Below are positions 1-9,840 of a stretch of 64,000 nt of DNA, in pieces. Numbering within the stretch: the stretch's first letter is position 1; every line of letters starts with the position of its first letter. The notes beneath the pieces are model-generated. The model saw only the letters and a list, made by a program, of their open reading frames with translations, was not told the DNA's origin and made no database searches. Source of the DNA: Clostridia bacterium (lineage in GTDB: Bacteria; Bacillota; Clostridia; Oscillospirales; Acutalibacteraceae); NCBI GenBank assembly GCA_017537365.1, contig JAFYKZ010000026.1, positions 248,001 to 312,000 of the forward strand, in the 5' to 3' direction. The translations under genes were made by a program, and so were the position numbers.

Positions 1-359
1 TCGAAAGTAGCTCTAAGACCGCCCGACGGGAACGACGAAGCATCCGGCTCGCCCTTTATAAGCTCCTTACCGGAAAATTCCATCATAATATGACCGTCCT
101 CAGTTGGACTTATGAAACTATCGTGTTTCTCGGCAGTTATTCCGGTTAAAGGTTGGAACCAATGAGTAAAATGAGTAGCACCCTTTTCAATAGCCCAATC
201 TTTCATAGCATTTGCAACATCATCCGCTATACTGCTATCAATAGTTTTTCCTTCTTTTATTACGCTTTTTAAAGCATTGTAAACCTCAGGCGATAATCTC
301 TCCTTCATAACCGAATCGCCAAAAACATTACAGCCAAAAAGCTCGTCCACTTTATTCAA
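1..359 (-). CDS. glnN: Glutamine synthetase type III, N-terminal part (runs off window)
   Basis: Only the first 119 codons are inside the window; the rest lies before base 1. The translated start ([15 protein letters not shown]...) and the later stretch [19 protein letters not shown], followed by the EKHDSF motif, are hallmarks of the type III (GlnN) family, which makes glutamine from glutamate, ammonia and ATP. I place the start at a TTG (357-359) because the complementary strand shows AGGGGAG six bases upstream; an in-frame GTG three codons later is the alternative. An upstream inverted repeat separates it from the lipoprotein gene. Family assignment is firm; the catalytic half cannot be judged from this window. 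Confidence 0.9.
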   Translation of the reverse strand, partial: MNKVDELFGCNVFGDSVMKERLSPEVYNALKSVIKEGKTIDSSIADDVANAMKDWAIEKGATHFTHWFQPLTGITAEKHDSFISPTEDGHIMMEFSGKELIKGEPDASSFPSGGLRATF

Positions 360-398
360 ACCAAAACTCCCCTTTATAAAAGAAAATTCTCATATAAT

Positions 399-438
399 TA
401 TACCTTGCAGAAAGAATTTTGTCAATCTGCAAGGTATA
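399..438. repeat. 13-bp inverted repeat between lipoprotein gene and glnN
   Basis: The arms TATACCTTGCAGA-type (399-411) and TCTGCAAGGTATA-type (426-438) are perfectly complementary around a 14-nt spacer. The repeat starts 3 bases after the stop of the lipoprotein gene and lies about 40 bases upstream of the glnN start. On the minus strand it could form a terminator stem, but the bases that follow are not a clear U-run. It could equally be a dyad operator for glnN. Confidence 0.5.
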
Positions 439-440
439 TA

Positions 441-1652
441 TTATTCAAAAAATATTATCAAAACATCTCTTTCAAAAGCATAAGCCGTTATCACTAAATC
501 TTTTAAATGCCTTTGGATTTTTATTAGAAATTTTTCGGGATTGTTTTCGAATTCTTTTTTAAGCTCATTGCTGCTTAAAAGAAGCTCAACAGACTTTTTA
601 TCACCAATATCTGTATTGCTTATAATCTCAGCGGCAACAGAAGCATAATTAGAAGCATCAAAATCATCTAAAACAAAACCGTATTTATCATAATATGTAT
701 TACCTTTAAACTCGCAAACTCTTTCAACAAAATTAAAAGAATTTCCCCTTATAACCGAATCATTCTCCATTTCTGAAAAAAGTGGCATAAAAGTATGGTC
801 ATAAGAAATTTGCTCGGTAGTTATATTAAAATATAAATAAGGAAAATCGGGATTATCGTTCCAAGTAACATCAACGAAACTATGCTTGTTATCGATGTTA
901 ACGCTATTCCACATATGCCCCTCACCTTCGGAATAACCAACAATAAGGTCGCATTCAATACCAACCTTATTGCAAAGCAGTTTAAAAGCCTTTGAATAAC
1001 CCTCACATAAAGCTTTTTGATTAATCAAGCAACCGTATGCCGTATCAACCCATTCACCCTGCTTTACATATTCTGTATTTTGGCAGATATAATCATTGAT
1101 TTCTTTCTCTTTTTCAAATTCGCCATCATTATCAGAAATAGCTGAAATTATAGAATTAACCTTATTTTCAAGCTCTTTTCGCATTTCATTGCGTTTGGTC
1201 TTTGTAACCGAATATTTTGTAGTATCGCCCGAAATCTGATAATTAAATGATAACAAAACCTCTTTGCTAAATCCCGTATTTTGTTCTCCGACAATATATG
1301 TACTAGGCATCCAAAAAATTTCAGGATGGTCGTATAAAACCGCTGTATAAGACAGAGAAATATCCCTTATAACATCATCATATTGTTTACTAACTGCAAC
1401 ATATCCCTCGGGCATTTGCTCAGATATTGCATAAATTTTTCTGTAAATTTGTTTTTGTTTATCAGACAGAGAATTATAAGCAGCGTTATATTCGGGAGGA
1501 AAAACATAATATTCCTCAACTATTGTTTTATCATCTGGCATTAACTCCAAAAGCTCTTCTGCAATATATTCTAACTGTTTAGTATTAAAATCACATCCGC
1601 AAAGCGAAACAGTTAATACCAACACAAGTAAAACCGATAAAAGCTTTTTCAT
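441..1652 (-). CDS. Transglutaminase-like lipoprotein
   Basis: A 403-residue secreted lipoprotein. The N-terminus is a signal peptide with a lipobox (L-C-G-C, lipidated Cys20), so the protein should be anchored on the outer face of the membrane. The C-terminal half has the Cys-His-Asp triad of the transglutaminase-like/papain fold: C216 (ALCEGYSKAF), H246 (GEGHMWNSV) and D261 (FVDVTWND). In bacteria such domains are usually proteases or of unknown substrate. The start ATG follows GGGGAGAG. The upstream gene ends 16 bases away, so the two are probably co-transcribed. The substrate cannot be inferred. Confidence 0.8.
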   Translation of the reverse strand: MKKLLSVLLVLVLTVSLCGCDFNTKQLEYIAEELLELMPDDKTIVEEYYVFPPEYNAAYNSLSDKQKQIYRKIYAISEQMPEGYVAVSKQYDDVIRDISLSYTAVLYDHPEIFWMPSTYIVGEQNTGFSKEVLLSFNYQISGDTTKYSVTKTKRNEMRKELENKVNSIISAISDNDGEFEKEKEINDYICQNTEYVKQGEWVDTAYGCLINQKALCEGYSKAFKLLCNKVGIECDLIVGYSEGEGHMWNSVNIDNKHSFVDVTWNDNPDFPYLYFNITTEQISYDHTFMPLFSEMENDSVIRGNSFNFVERVCEFKGNTYYDKYGFVLDDFDASNYASVAAEIISNTDIGDKKSVELLLSSNELKKEFENNPEKFLIKIQRHLKDLVITAYAFERDVLIIFFE

Positions 1653-1668
1653 AATTCTCTCCCCTTTC

Positions 1669-2277
1669 TCAGTTTACAAAGCGTACCGTTTTGCAAACCT
1701 CCATAATATAATCTTCCCAAAAATAGCAATCAGGTAAAGTAAGGTCTGTTTTGCTATTTTCTATTATACATAAAAAATCTTCTTTTGAAAAGCCGTTTTT
1801 TGAAATTCTATTTAGAATTTCTGAAATCAATTCTTTTTTTAAGTCTTCATTAATAACGGTTGTTGTTATAAGTTCCTCCACCTGAACCCCTGTATAAGCA
1901 TACGTTTTCCCGTCTTTAATTATATCAATACCTGAGACACTATCAACAATAATAGCCACCAGGCTTGAATCCGCTTTAACGCGATAATCAACAACATAAC
2001 CGAAAATTTCGGTTTCGCCGCTTTTTAATTCTTCTGCATTAATAACCGAGACAGTTTCATCATCGAAATCTAAATTAAAAAGAATTTTACTATCTAAAAC
2101 ATCAAATAAAATACCAACATTATCAGGGTAATAAGTGTACGGCACACTGCTCACTTCTTCATTTACCTTATCGGTATTTTGAGAGTTTAAGTAAAAATAA
2201 CCGCCTGAAACAAAAACAAGACAGCAAAAAAAAGTTACCGATAAGGTTTTAAAAAATAACCTTAATTTCTTTTTCAA
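1669..2277 (-). CDS. Unknown membrane-anchored protein
   Basis: About 202 residues: a basic N-terminus (MKKKLRLFFKTL), one hydrophobic segment (roughly residues 9-28) and an extracytoplasmic remainder without a recognised motif. An open frame extends to a TTG at 2304. I prefer the TTG at 2275-2277 because GGTGAT, a good match to the anti-Shine-Dalgarno sequence, sits 5 bases before it, while the outer TTG has only a weak purine run. It lies between the ftsH terminator and the transglutaminase-like lipoprotein and probably forms a two-gene surface-protein unit with the latter. No family recognised. Confidence 0.6.
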   Translation of the reverse strand: MKKKLRLFFKTLSVTFFCCLVFVSGGYFYLNSQNTDKVNEEVSSVPYTYYPDNVGILFDVLDSKILFNLDFDDETVSVINAEELKSGETEIFGYVVDYRVKADSSLVAIIVDSVSGIDIIKDGKTYAYTGVQVEELITTTVINEDLKKELISEILNRISKNGFSKEDFLCIIENSKTDLTLPDCYFWEDYIMEVCKTVRFVN

Positions 2278-2310
2278 TTTAATCACCAAGGATATTTTGC
2301 CCAAAAATTC

Positions 2311-2348
2311 TTTTAAAAAACCAAAAACGGCACAAAATGTGCCGTTTT
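2311..2348 (-). terminator. Rho-independent terminator after ftsH
   Basis: Arms AAAACGGCAC (2324-2333) and GTGCCGTTTT (2339-2348) with a 5-base loop. Read on the minus strand the stem runs straight into a T-rich tract. It lies 7 bases past the ftsH stop codon. Confidence 0.85.
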
Positions 2349-2354
2349 CTAAAC

Positions 2355-4250
2355 TTAATTTTCCATAATTTTTCTAAATTCTTCGCCCGAGATTTTTTCT
2401 TCTTCAAATAAAATCTTAGCAACCTCGTGAAGCTTAGGCATAGCATCCTCTAAAAGCTTTAATGCTTTCTGATACTGTGCCGTTACAACATTTTCGATTT
2501 CCTCGTCTATTATAGCGGCAGTCTTTTCAGAATAATTTGGAGTTGAAGAGAAATCTCTTCCTAAGAATACCTCATTATTATCATTGCCGTAAGAAACGAG
2601 TCCTAAACGGTCGCTCATACCAAACTTAGTAACCATTTTGCGAGCTAAATCGGTTGCTCTGTCAATATCATTAGAAGCACCTGTGCAAACATCATCCTGA
2701 GTTAATTGCTCAGCAGCTCTACCGCCCAAAAGCGAACAAATTTGCTCTAACATCTGGTTTTTAGAGGTATGTCCCTTTTCCTCGGTCGGCAAATACATAG
2801 TATATCCTGCTGCCATACCTCTTCTGATAATAGAGATTTGATGAACAGGGTCTTGGGTTGGCAAGAAATACGATACAACCGCATGACCTGCCTCGTGGTA
2901 AGCGGTAACCATTTTATCCTTATCCGAAACAATATGAGATTTTTTCTCAGCACCCATAACAACCTTAATGGTAGCTTCCTCAACTTCCTCTTGAGTTATA
3001 GCCTTTTTACCGTGGCGAACAGCCAAAAGAGCCGATTCATTGAGTAGGTTTTCAAGGTCTGCACCTGTAAAGCCTGAGGTTGATTTTGCGATAGTTGCGA
3101 GATTAACATCAGGTCCTAACGGTTTACCGCGAGAATGAACCTTCAAAATTTCCTCTCTGCCCTTAACATCAGGATAATTTACGGTTATTTGACGGTCAAA
3201 ACGGCCAGGTCTAAGCAAAGCACGGTCGAGAATATCAGGACGGTTTGTTGCCGCCATAACAATAACACCCTCGTTAACACCAAAACCATCCATCTCTACA
3301 AGCAACTGATTAAGGGTTTGCTCACGTTCATCATGACCGCCGCCTAATCCTGCTCCACGCTGACGGCCAACTGCATCTATTTCATCAATAAAAATAATAG
3401 CGGGAGCTTCTTTCTTCGCCTCGTTAAACAAATCTCTAACGCGGGAAGCACCGACACCAACAAACATTTCAACGAAATCAGAGCCCGAAATCGAGAAGAA
3501 AGGAACACCTGCTTCTCCTGCAACTGCGCGAGCAAGCAAGGTTTTACCTGTTCCTGGAGGTCCAACTAAAAGCACACCCTTAGGAATTCTGGCGCCCAAT
3601 TCATTAAACTTTTTAGGGTCTTTAAGGAAATCAACTATCTCGGTCATTTCCTCTTTTTCTTCATCAGCGCCTGCAACATCTGCAAATGTGGTTTTCTTTT
3701 TGGGATCTGCTTTGCGGGCTTTTGATTTGCCAAAGCCCATTTTGTCTCCACCGATAGAAGAGCTTAGCGAATCATTCATTTTCTTCATAAGTAGGAAGAA
3801 AACAACCAATAACAAGCCTCCTGTTAAAACCATAGGAAGAAAACTCTTTATCCAAGCACCGTCGCCGCCACGTTCATAATGGAAAACTATTTCCTTATCA
3901 GTACCCTTATTTTCGGTGTTTATCTTTTCAATAGAATCTCTAACATCCTGAATAAACAAACCCGGATCTGCAACGGTATACTTATGCACCTTCGCTTTTT
4001 TCTTGTCTTTTTTGCTTAAATTTTCATTTTCTTTTTCAATTTTTTCAGCTTCCGAGCGTTTAACATAAGAAAGTTCGCCATTATAGAGATTTAACTCAAA
4101 TTGAGAAATCTCATTTTCCTTCACCATTTCTATTATCTCGGAATATTTCATTTGATTTGTATCTTTTGTTAAATAAGAAACCGACATAACAGTAATAATA
4201 AGAATAATCGGTATCGCAATATACAAAAGAACATTTTTTAAATTTTTCAA
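2355..4250 (-). CDS. ftsH: ATP-dependent zinc metalloprotease FtsH
   Basis: Membrane-bound AAA+ protease (631 residues) that degrades misfolded and regulatory membrane and cytosolic proteins. Domain order: TM1 (about 7-27), extracytoplasmic domain, TM2 (about 137-156), AAA module with Walker A GPPGTGKT (230-237) and Walker B IIFIDEID, second region of homology ([11 protein letters not shown]), then the zinc protease domain with HEAGH (452-456). Length is typical. The start is a TTG 8 bases after AGGAG. The extracytoplasmic loop carries a very lysine/glutamate-rich stretch (about 64-90). It follows hpt by 14 bases, the common tilS-hpt-ftsH order of Firmicutes. Confidence 0.97.
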   Translation of the reverse strand: MKNLKNVLLYIAIPIILIITVMSVSYLTKDTNQMKYSEIIEMVKENEISQFELNLYNGELSYVKRSEAEKIEKENENLSKKDKKKAKVHKYTVADPGLFIQDVRDSIEKINTENKGTDKEIVFHYERGGDGAWIKSFLPMVLTGGLLLVVFFLLMKKMNDSLSSSIGGDKMGFGKSKARKADPKKKTTFADVAGADEEKEEMTEIVDFLKDPKKFNELGARIPKGVLLVGPPGTGKTLLARAVAGEAGVPFFSISGSDFVEMFVGVGASRVRDLFNEAKKEAPAIIFIDEIDAVGRQRGAGLGGGHDEREQTLNQLLVEMDGFGVNEGVIVMAATNRPDILDRALLRPGRFDRQITVNYPDVKGREEILKVHSRGKPLGPDVNLATIAKSTSGFTGADLENLLNESALLAVRHGKKAITQEEVEEATIKVVMGAEKKSHIVSDKDKMVTAYHEAGHAVVSYFLPTQDPVHQISIIRRGMAAGYTMYLPTEEKGHTSKNQMLEQICSLLGGRAAEQLTQDDVCTGASNDIDRATDLARKMVTKFGMSDRLGLVSYGNDNNEVFLGRDFSSTPNYSEKTAAIIDEEIENVVTAQYQKALKLLEDAMPKLHEVAKILFEEEKISGEEFRKIMEN

Positions 4251-4264
4251 GGTTTATCTCCTTC

Positions 4265-4804
4265 CTATTTGCCGCCGTAAACTTCGGGGGCTAATACAGC
4301 AACATAAGGTAAATTTCTGTATTTTTCATCATAATCCAAGCCGTATCCAACAACAAACTCATCCGGAACAACTTTACCAACATAATCGGCAGTTATATCT
4401 GCTTTATGATTAGTAGGCTTATCCAAAAAAGCGCAAACTTTTATGCTGTTTGCATTTCTCTGCAAAAGCACATTTTTAAGATAAGAAAGGGTTACGCCCG
4501 AATCAAGTATATCCTCAACAATTAAAATATCTTTTCCATCAGGGTCGATATCCAAGTCCTTCTTAAATTTAACAACACCTGTAGTTTTAGTTCCACTATA
4601 AGAAGAAACTGCCATAAAGTCTATTTCGCAATCGCAGGTTATGTTACGCATTAAATCCGCCATAAAAACAACCGCACCCTTTAATACGCTTACCAAATAT
4701 AGCTTTTTGCCGGCATAATCTTTTGAAATCTGCTCGCCTAATCTTTTGCAGATTTCTTTTGTTTCTTCTTCAGAAACTAAGATTTTACAAAAATCCTTAT
4801 CCAT
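4265..4804 (-). CDS. hpt: Hypoxanthine phosphoribosyltransferase
   Basis: Purine salvage enzyme converting hypoxanthine/guanine and PRPP to IMP/GMP (179 residues). The PRPP-binding signature VEDILDSGVT is at 95-104. Length and the N-terminal SEEE...KRLGEQISKDY pattern fit the Hpt family. Its ATG overlaps the end of tilS by 8 bases, pointing to coupled translation, and ftsH follows directly. Confidence 0.96.
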   Translation of the reverse strand: MDKDFCKILVSEEETKEICKRLGEQISKDYAGKKLYLVSVLKGAVVFMADLMRNITCDCEIDFMAVSSYSGTKTTGVVKFKKDLDIDPDGKDILIVEDILDSGVTLSYLKNVLLQRNANSIKVCAFLDKPTNHKADITADYVGKVVPDEFVVGYGLDYDEKYRNLPYVAVLAPEVYGGK

Positions 4805-6113
4805 TTAACTTCTCCTCTAAAACCTTTATATATCCTATTTTTTTGCTACACGAATTAATACAAACTCTTTGGGCAACCCCAGAACCCAAAACCCAAACAA
4901 CACCCTTTTCATCCGCTAAAACAGGAATTTTATCTCTGAAAGCAACAGGGGTTTTGTTTTCATTGAAAATTTGATTTAAGGTTTTGGTGCATCCGCGGTT
5001 TTTAGGACGGATGTTATCACCCGCTTTTCTGGTTCTTAATTCCAATTTGCCTACTATTTTATCATAATCAAAACAATTATTTAATAACAAATTATTAATT
5101 TTTTTAAATTTCTCAAAATTTTCCTTATCATATTTATCAATATAAACAGAATATTCAGGAACAAATTGAGTCTCGTCATTTTTTATAATCCTAAACTCGC
5201 CGTTTTCACAAATAGCAGAATAGTTTTTTGGCAAACTGACTTTTCCTCCCGACAATGCTTTATTATATGCATTTTCTATATGAATAGCCTCAGGAGAAAT
5301 CTCTTTATAATTTTTATCAATAAAAAGCTTTATAACCCTTTTAGCAACTGATAATTCAAGATTTTTGAAATTATTTAAAAGCAAAAAGTCTTTTTTTGAA
5401 TTTTCTTTCAAATAGCTCTCTGCCATACTTTCAATAAAACCCAAATCCTCCGTTGCATTAAGACTCATTCTAAGTACAGTTTCTTCCACGGAGGGATTTA
5501 ATTCCTTTAAAACAGGTATAACATTATGCCTGATTTTATTTCTTGCATAATCATCAGTTAAATTAGTGCTATCGGTAATATAAGGGATATTATTAACCTC
5601 GCAGTAATTTTCAATATCTTCTCTTGTGCAAAAAATAAGCGGTCTTATAAATATATCCCGTTTTGCAGGTATACCGCAAACACCGCCGAGTCCTGAGCCT
5701 CTTGTTATATTAAAAATAACCGTTTCAAGATTATCACTGGCAGTATGTGCAGTTGCAACTTTATCAATATTTACCCGCTCTAAAAACTCATAACGAATTT
5801 TTCTTGCGGCAAGCTCAACGCTTAAATTCTGCTCTTTTGCAAGCTTTAAAACCTCAGCTCGCTCGATTAAAAGCGGAACACCTAGTTTTTCACATTGCTC
5901 TTTAACAAAATTTTCGTCTCTTAAAGCCTCTTCTCCGCGAATTTGATGGTTTAAATGAGCAGCAGAAACTGTAATTTTAAGACTATCTTTCAGTTCCAAA
6001 AGAACATATAAAAGAGCCATGGAATCAGCGCCGCCTGATAAAGCTACCGTTATGTTTTCTCCCTTTTCAAATAGCGAAAACCGTTCTATCGCTGAAATTA
6101 CCTGTTTTTTCAT
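4797..6113 (-). CDS. tilS: tRNA(Ile)-lysidine synthase
   Basis: Converts C34 of the CAU-anticodon tRNA(Ile) to lysidine using ATP and lysine, so that AUA is read as Ile. The N-type ATP pyrophosphatase P-loop SGGADS lies at 26-31. The C-terminal TilS substrate-binding region has the conserved KTLNQIFNENKTP segment. The open frame continues 16 codons further upstream into dnaB, but the ATG at 6111-6113 overlaps the dnaB stop as TAATG, a classic coupled start, so I use it (438 residues). Confidence 0.95.
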   Translation of the reverse strand: MKKQVISAIERFSLFEKGENITVALSGGADSMALLYVLLELKDSLKITVSAAHLNHQIRGEEALRDENFVKEQCEKLGVPLLIERAEVLKLAKEQNLSVELAARKIRYEFLERVNIDKVATAHTASDNLETVIFNITRGSGLGGVCGIPAKRDIFIRPLIFCTREDIENYCEVNNIPYITDSTNLTDDYARNKIRHNVIPVLKELNPSVEETVLRMSLNATEDLGFIESMAESYLKENSKKDFLLLNNFKNLELSVAKRVIKLFIDKNYKEISPEAIHIENAYNKALSGGKVSLPKNYSAICENGEFRIIKNDETQFVPEYSVYIDKYDKENFEKFKKINNLLLNNCFDYDKIVGKLELRTRKAGDNIRPKNRGCTKTLNQIFNENKTPVAFRDKIPVLADEKGVVWVLGSGVAQRVCINSCSKKIGYIKVLEEKLNG

Positions 6114-7486
6114 TATCTGAACACTTCCACAGATGTAAAACGAGTAAACTGACCGTCCCAATAAAGATCAATATCGCCTATCTCACCATGACGGTTTTTC
6201 GCAACGATACAGGTAGCTTTATTCGGGTCGCCTCTATCCTCATCATCAGCTTTTTCGCTGTCATAATAAGTTTCTCTGTATAAGAATAATACAATATCTG
6301 CATCCTGCTCGATAGAACCCGATTCTCTGAGGTCGGCAAGAGCAGGTTTATGCGATTTGCCCTTAGTTTCAGTACCACGGGATAACTGAGCGCAGGCAAT
6401 AACCGGTATTTTAAGCTCTTTTGCCATGATTTTTAGGTTTCGTGTTATTTCCGAAACCTCTTGAACACGGTTTTCGGTTTTTCTGGCAGACTTCATAAGA
6501 CCTAAATAGTCAACAATAACTAAATCGGGCGCCGGCTTCATTCTTCTGAGCTTCGCCTTCATTTCAGGAACGGTTATAGCAGAGCTTTCATCAAAATAAA
6601 TATTTGATTTTGATAAATTCTCTCCTGCTTGCGCGAGCCTTGCCCATTCGTTATCGTCAAGCTCGCCTGTTCTTAATTTTTCGCTCTTAATTCCTGCTTC
6701 GCTTGATAATAGTCTTTGAGCTAATTGGTCGCGGGTCATTTCAAGAGAGAAGAAACAAACAGTTCTTCCGCTTCCAACAGCAACATTTCTTGCAATATTA
6801 AGCGCAAACGAGGTTTTACCCATACCAGGACGAGCACCTAAAATAATAAGGTCTGATTTATTAAGACCGGTTATTTTTTTATCCAATGCCGAAATACCGC
6901 AAGGTATACCAACATAATCACTTCTGGTTTCAGGATTAGCCATTTTTGCCAAGCGGTCGTATGTTTCATTTTCAATAACCGATTTAATATGAGTTAAACC
7001 GCTTATTTCTCTGCCCTGACGGATATCATATATCTTCTGCTCGGCAGAATTTAGAAGCATATCCGAATCGTATGTGTTTTCATTAACATCGTTAATTATA
7101 TCCTGAGCGGCAGTCATAAGAGCGCGCGCATAATAACGCTCTCTTATGATTGCAACATAGGTTAAAACATTAGCCGCCGAGGGAACGGTTTGAACAAGCT
7201 GAGTTAAATATGCTTTACCGCCCGCTTCATCATAAACTCCCTCTTTTTTAAGCTTTTCCAAAAGAGATACAAAGTCTATCACCTGACTAAGCTCATACAT
7301 GCTTGACATTACCTTGTAAATCTCTTTATGCTGAGGAATATAAAAATACTCAGGCTTCATTAAAACCGCGATATCGTTTAAGCATCTAGGGTCGATAAGC
7401 ACCGCGCCTAAAACCGACTGCTCTGCTTCAACCGAATAAGGAAGCCTTGCACCGTCTAAATTATAAATTGTTTTTTCGCTGCTCAT
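6113..7486 (-). CDS. dnaB: Replicative DNA helicase DnaB
   Basis: Hexameric 5'-3' helicase of the replication fork (457 residues; called DnaC in Bacillus). The N-terminal domain begins with the typical LPYSVEAEQSVLGAVL; the RecA-like C-terminal domain has Walker A GARPGMGKTS (217-226) and a Walker B ending in VIVDYLGLM. No intein is present. It sits between rplI (4-base gap) and tilS (1-base overlap). Confidence 0.97.
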   Translation of the reverse strand: MSSEKTIYNLDGARLPYSVEAEQSVLGAVLIDPRCLNDIAVLMKPEYFYIPQHKEIYKVMSSMYELSQVIDFVSLLEKLKKEGVYDEAGGKAYLTQLVQTVPSAANVLTYVAIIRERYYARALMTAAQDIINDVNENTYDSDMLLNSAEQKIYDIRQGREISGLTHIKSVIENETYDRLAKMANPETRSDYVGIPCGISALDKKITGLNKSDLIILGARPGMGKTSFALNIARNVAVGSGRTVCFFSLEMTRDQLAQRLLSSEAGIKSEKLRTGELDDNEWARLAQAGENLSKSNIYFDESSAITVPEMKAKLRRMKPAPDLVIVDYLGLMKSARKTENRVQEVSEITRNLKIMAKELKIPVIACAQLSRGTETKGKSHKPALADLRESGSIEQDADIVLFLYRETYYDSEKADDEDRGDPNKATCIVAKNRHGEIGDIDLYWDGQFTRFTSVEVFR

Positions 7487-7490
7487 AATA

Positions 7491-7931
7491 TTATTCCGTA
7501 ACCTTTACATTAACCTTAGCAACAATGCCCTGATAAAGCTTGATTTCCGCGGTATATTCGCCGAAATTTTTAATATCTGCAACACTCATTTTCTTGCGGT
7601 CAATTTCAACCTTTAAGCTATTTTTAATCTCTGCGGCTATTTCTTTTGAAGTAACCGAACCGAAAAGTCTGCCGTTTTGACCAGCTTTTGCCTTTATAGT
7701 AACTGTTTTACCCTCTAAAAGAGCGGCTGTTTCCTTTGCGGCATTAATTTCTTCTTTTTTATGATGAGCCGCAGCTTCTTCACGATTTTTTAATTCATTC
7801 ATAGCCGCATTATCAGCCTCAATAGCTAACTTTTTCGGAAACAAGAAATTTCTTGCATAACCATCCGAAACATTGCAAAGCTCGCCTTTTTTTCCGTGTC
7901 CCTTAACATCTGCTAATAATATAACTTTCAT
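7491..7931 (-). CDS. rplI: 50S ribosomal protein L9
   Basis: 146 residues, normal length. N-terminal rRNA-binding domain with the conserved [19 protein letters not shown] pattern and [13 protein letters not shown]; long connecting helix rich in Ala/Glu/Lys; C-terminal domain starting near residue 80. Its place just before dnaB is a widespread Firmicutes arrangement. ATG with GGAGG upstream. Confidence 0.97.
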   Translation of the reverse strand: MKVILLADVKGHGKKGELCNVSDGYARNFLFPKKLAIEADNAAMNELKNREEAAAHHKKEEINAAKETAALLEGKTVTIKAKAGQNGRLFGSVTSKEIAAEIKNSLKVEIDRKKMSVADIKNFGEYTAEIKLYQGIVAKVNVKVTE

Positions 7932-7946
7932 TTTCTTTCCTCCGTT

Positions 7947-9791
7947 TTAAACTTCTAAAATAATCGGAAGCACCATTGGACTGCGCTTTGTTCTGGTAAA
8001 CAAGAATTTTGAAACGCCGTCTTTAATTCTGGTTTTAATAGTCATCCAATCTCTGATATTATTCATATTGCAACGCTCGATTATATCATAAACCAATTCT
8101 CGAAGCTCGTTCATAAGTTCTTCCGATTCCTTAACATAAACAAAGCCTCGAGATACAACATCAGGTCCTGAAACAATCTCATGCGAATATCTATCTATCG
8201 AAACCGCAACAACTATAATACCGTCATCCGAAAGATGTTTTCTGTCTCTTAAAACTATACTTCCAACATCGCCAACACCCAAACCGTCAACCAAAACTCT
8301 GCCTGCCTGAACAGTTTGAGAACAAACCATTTTTTCTTCGGATAATTCAATAACCGCACCGTTTATGGTTATTAAAACATTTTCAGCCTTAATACCCATC
8401 TGTTCTGCTAAACCGGCATGTTTTTTCAAATGCTTTTGCTCGCCGTGAAGCGGAATGAAATACTTAGGCTTAACAACACTCATTATAAGCTTTAATTCTT
8501 CTTGGCAGGCGTGTCCCGAAACATGCACATCATACATTTTTTCATATACAACATTAGCGCCGCTTTTCATAAGCTCGTTTATAACCTTACTAACCAACTT
8601 TTCATTACCGGGAATAGGAGTTGCAGAAATAATAATCATATCCCCTGGGATAATCTCTATCTGTTTATGGTCTGAAAAAGCAATTCTATGAAGTGCAGAA
8701 AGCGGTTCGCCTTGGCTACCTGTTGTTACAATAACTATCTTCTCAGGAGGATATTCCTTAATATCTGCAACATCTATAAGCACATTTTGGGGAACATTCA
8801 AATATCCTAATTCCTCTGCGATAGTTACAACATTGAGCATACTTCTGCCCGAAATTGCAACCTTTCTTTCACAGTTTACCGCTTCTTTAATTATCTGTTG
8901 AATACGGTGAATATTTGATGAGAAGGTTGCAACGATTATACGATGTCCCTCTGCCCTTTTAAAAATCTGAGAAAGGGATTCACCAACAAGTCTCTCAGAA
9001 GCAGTATAACCCGGGCGTTCAGCATTAGTTGAATCAGCAAGCAATGCCAGAACACCTTGTTTGCCAAGCTCGGCAAATCTGCCTATATCCATTGGAAAAT
9101 CATCAATAGGAGTTGTATCAATCTTAAAGTCTCCGGTATGCATTACAGTTCCTGCGGGACAGGTTATTGCAAAAGCGACGGCATCGGGAATAGAATGGTT
9201 AACATGGATAAATTCAACCGTGAATTTGCCAAAATTCACCTTTTCACCGGGATTTACGATATTTAATTTTGCATCACCCAAAAGCTTATGCTCTTTAAGT
9301 TTACCTTCAATTAAACCGATAGTAAGTTTTGTGGCATAAATCGGCAAATTGAAATTTGTTAAAAGATAAGGTATTGCACCTATATGGTCCTCATGACCGT
9401 GGGTTACGACCAAACCCTTAATCTTATCTTTATTCTCTAAAACATAGGTAAAATCAGGGATTACTATGTCAATACCGGGCATTTCCTCATCAGGAAAAGA
9501 CATACCACAGTCAACCAAAAACATATCACCGTCGTACTCATAAAGAGTGATGTTTTTACCAATTTCTCCAAGACCGCCAAGCGGTATTATTTTAACCGGC
9601 TTAGGAGGTTCAGGCGGCAAAACAGGTTTGCTTTGACTTCTTTTTTTAGAATAATTAAAGTTGGAAGTTTTGTAATTGTTTCCGCGTTCAGACTTTCCGT
9701 TTCCCTTTTTATTATAAGTTTTACTGTTATTAATATTTTTTCTTTTATAATTATTGTTTTTGAAATCTTTTTCAAAAGAGTTTTCGTTCAT
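7947..9791 (-). CDS. rnjA: Ribonuclease J
   Basis: Metallo-beta-lactamase/beta-CASP ribonuclease for mRNA decay and rRNA maturation (614 residues). The metal-binding THGHEDH is at about 130-136, with further conserved His/Asp motifs (HTGDFKID; SGHACQEEL; PLHGE). A frame opens at a TTG at 9809, but that TTG is inside the ribosome binding site GGAGGAT; the ATG at 9789-9791 is the sensible start. The catalytic core is preceded by an Asn/Lys-rich, low-complexity basic tail of about 60 residues that reads as disordered. Followed by rplI after 15 bases. Confidence 0.93.
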   Translation of the reverse strand: MNENSFEKDFKNNNYKRKNINNSKTYNKKGNGKSERGNNYKTSNFNYSKKRSQSKPVLPPEPPKPVKIIPLGGLGEIGKNITLYEYDGDMFLVDCGMSFPDEEMPGIDIVIPDFTYVLENKDKIKGLVVTHGHEDHIGAIPYLLTNFNLPIYATKLTIGLIEGKLKEHKLLGDAKLNIVNPGEKVNFGKFTVEFIHVNHSIPDAVAFAITCPAGTVMHTGDFKIDTTPIDDFPMDIGRFAELGKQGVLALLADSTNAERPGYTASERLVGESLSQIFKRAEGHRIIVATFSSNIHRIQQIIKEAVNCERKVAISGRSMLNVVTIAEELGYLNVPQNVLIDVADIKEYPPEKIVIVTTGSQGEPLSALHRIAFSDHKQIEIIPGDMIIISATPIPGNEKLVSKVINELMKSGANVVYEKMYDVHVSGHACQEELKLIMSVVKPKYFIPLHGEQKHLKKHAGLAEQMGIKAENVLITINGAVIELSEEKMVCSQTVQAGRVLVDGLGVGDVGSIVLRDRKHLSDDGIIVVAVSIDRYSHEIVSGPDVVSRGFVYVKESEELMNELRELVYDIIERCNMNNIRDWMTIKTRIKDGVSKFLFTRTKRSPMVLPIILEV

Positions 9792-9840
9792 TAAAAAAGT
9801 ATCCTCCAATTATATATATGTATAAAGATAACTCTTATCT

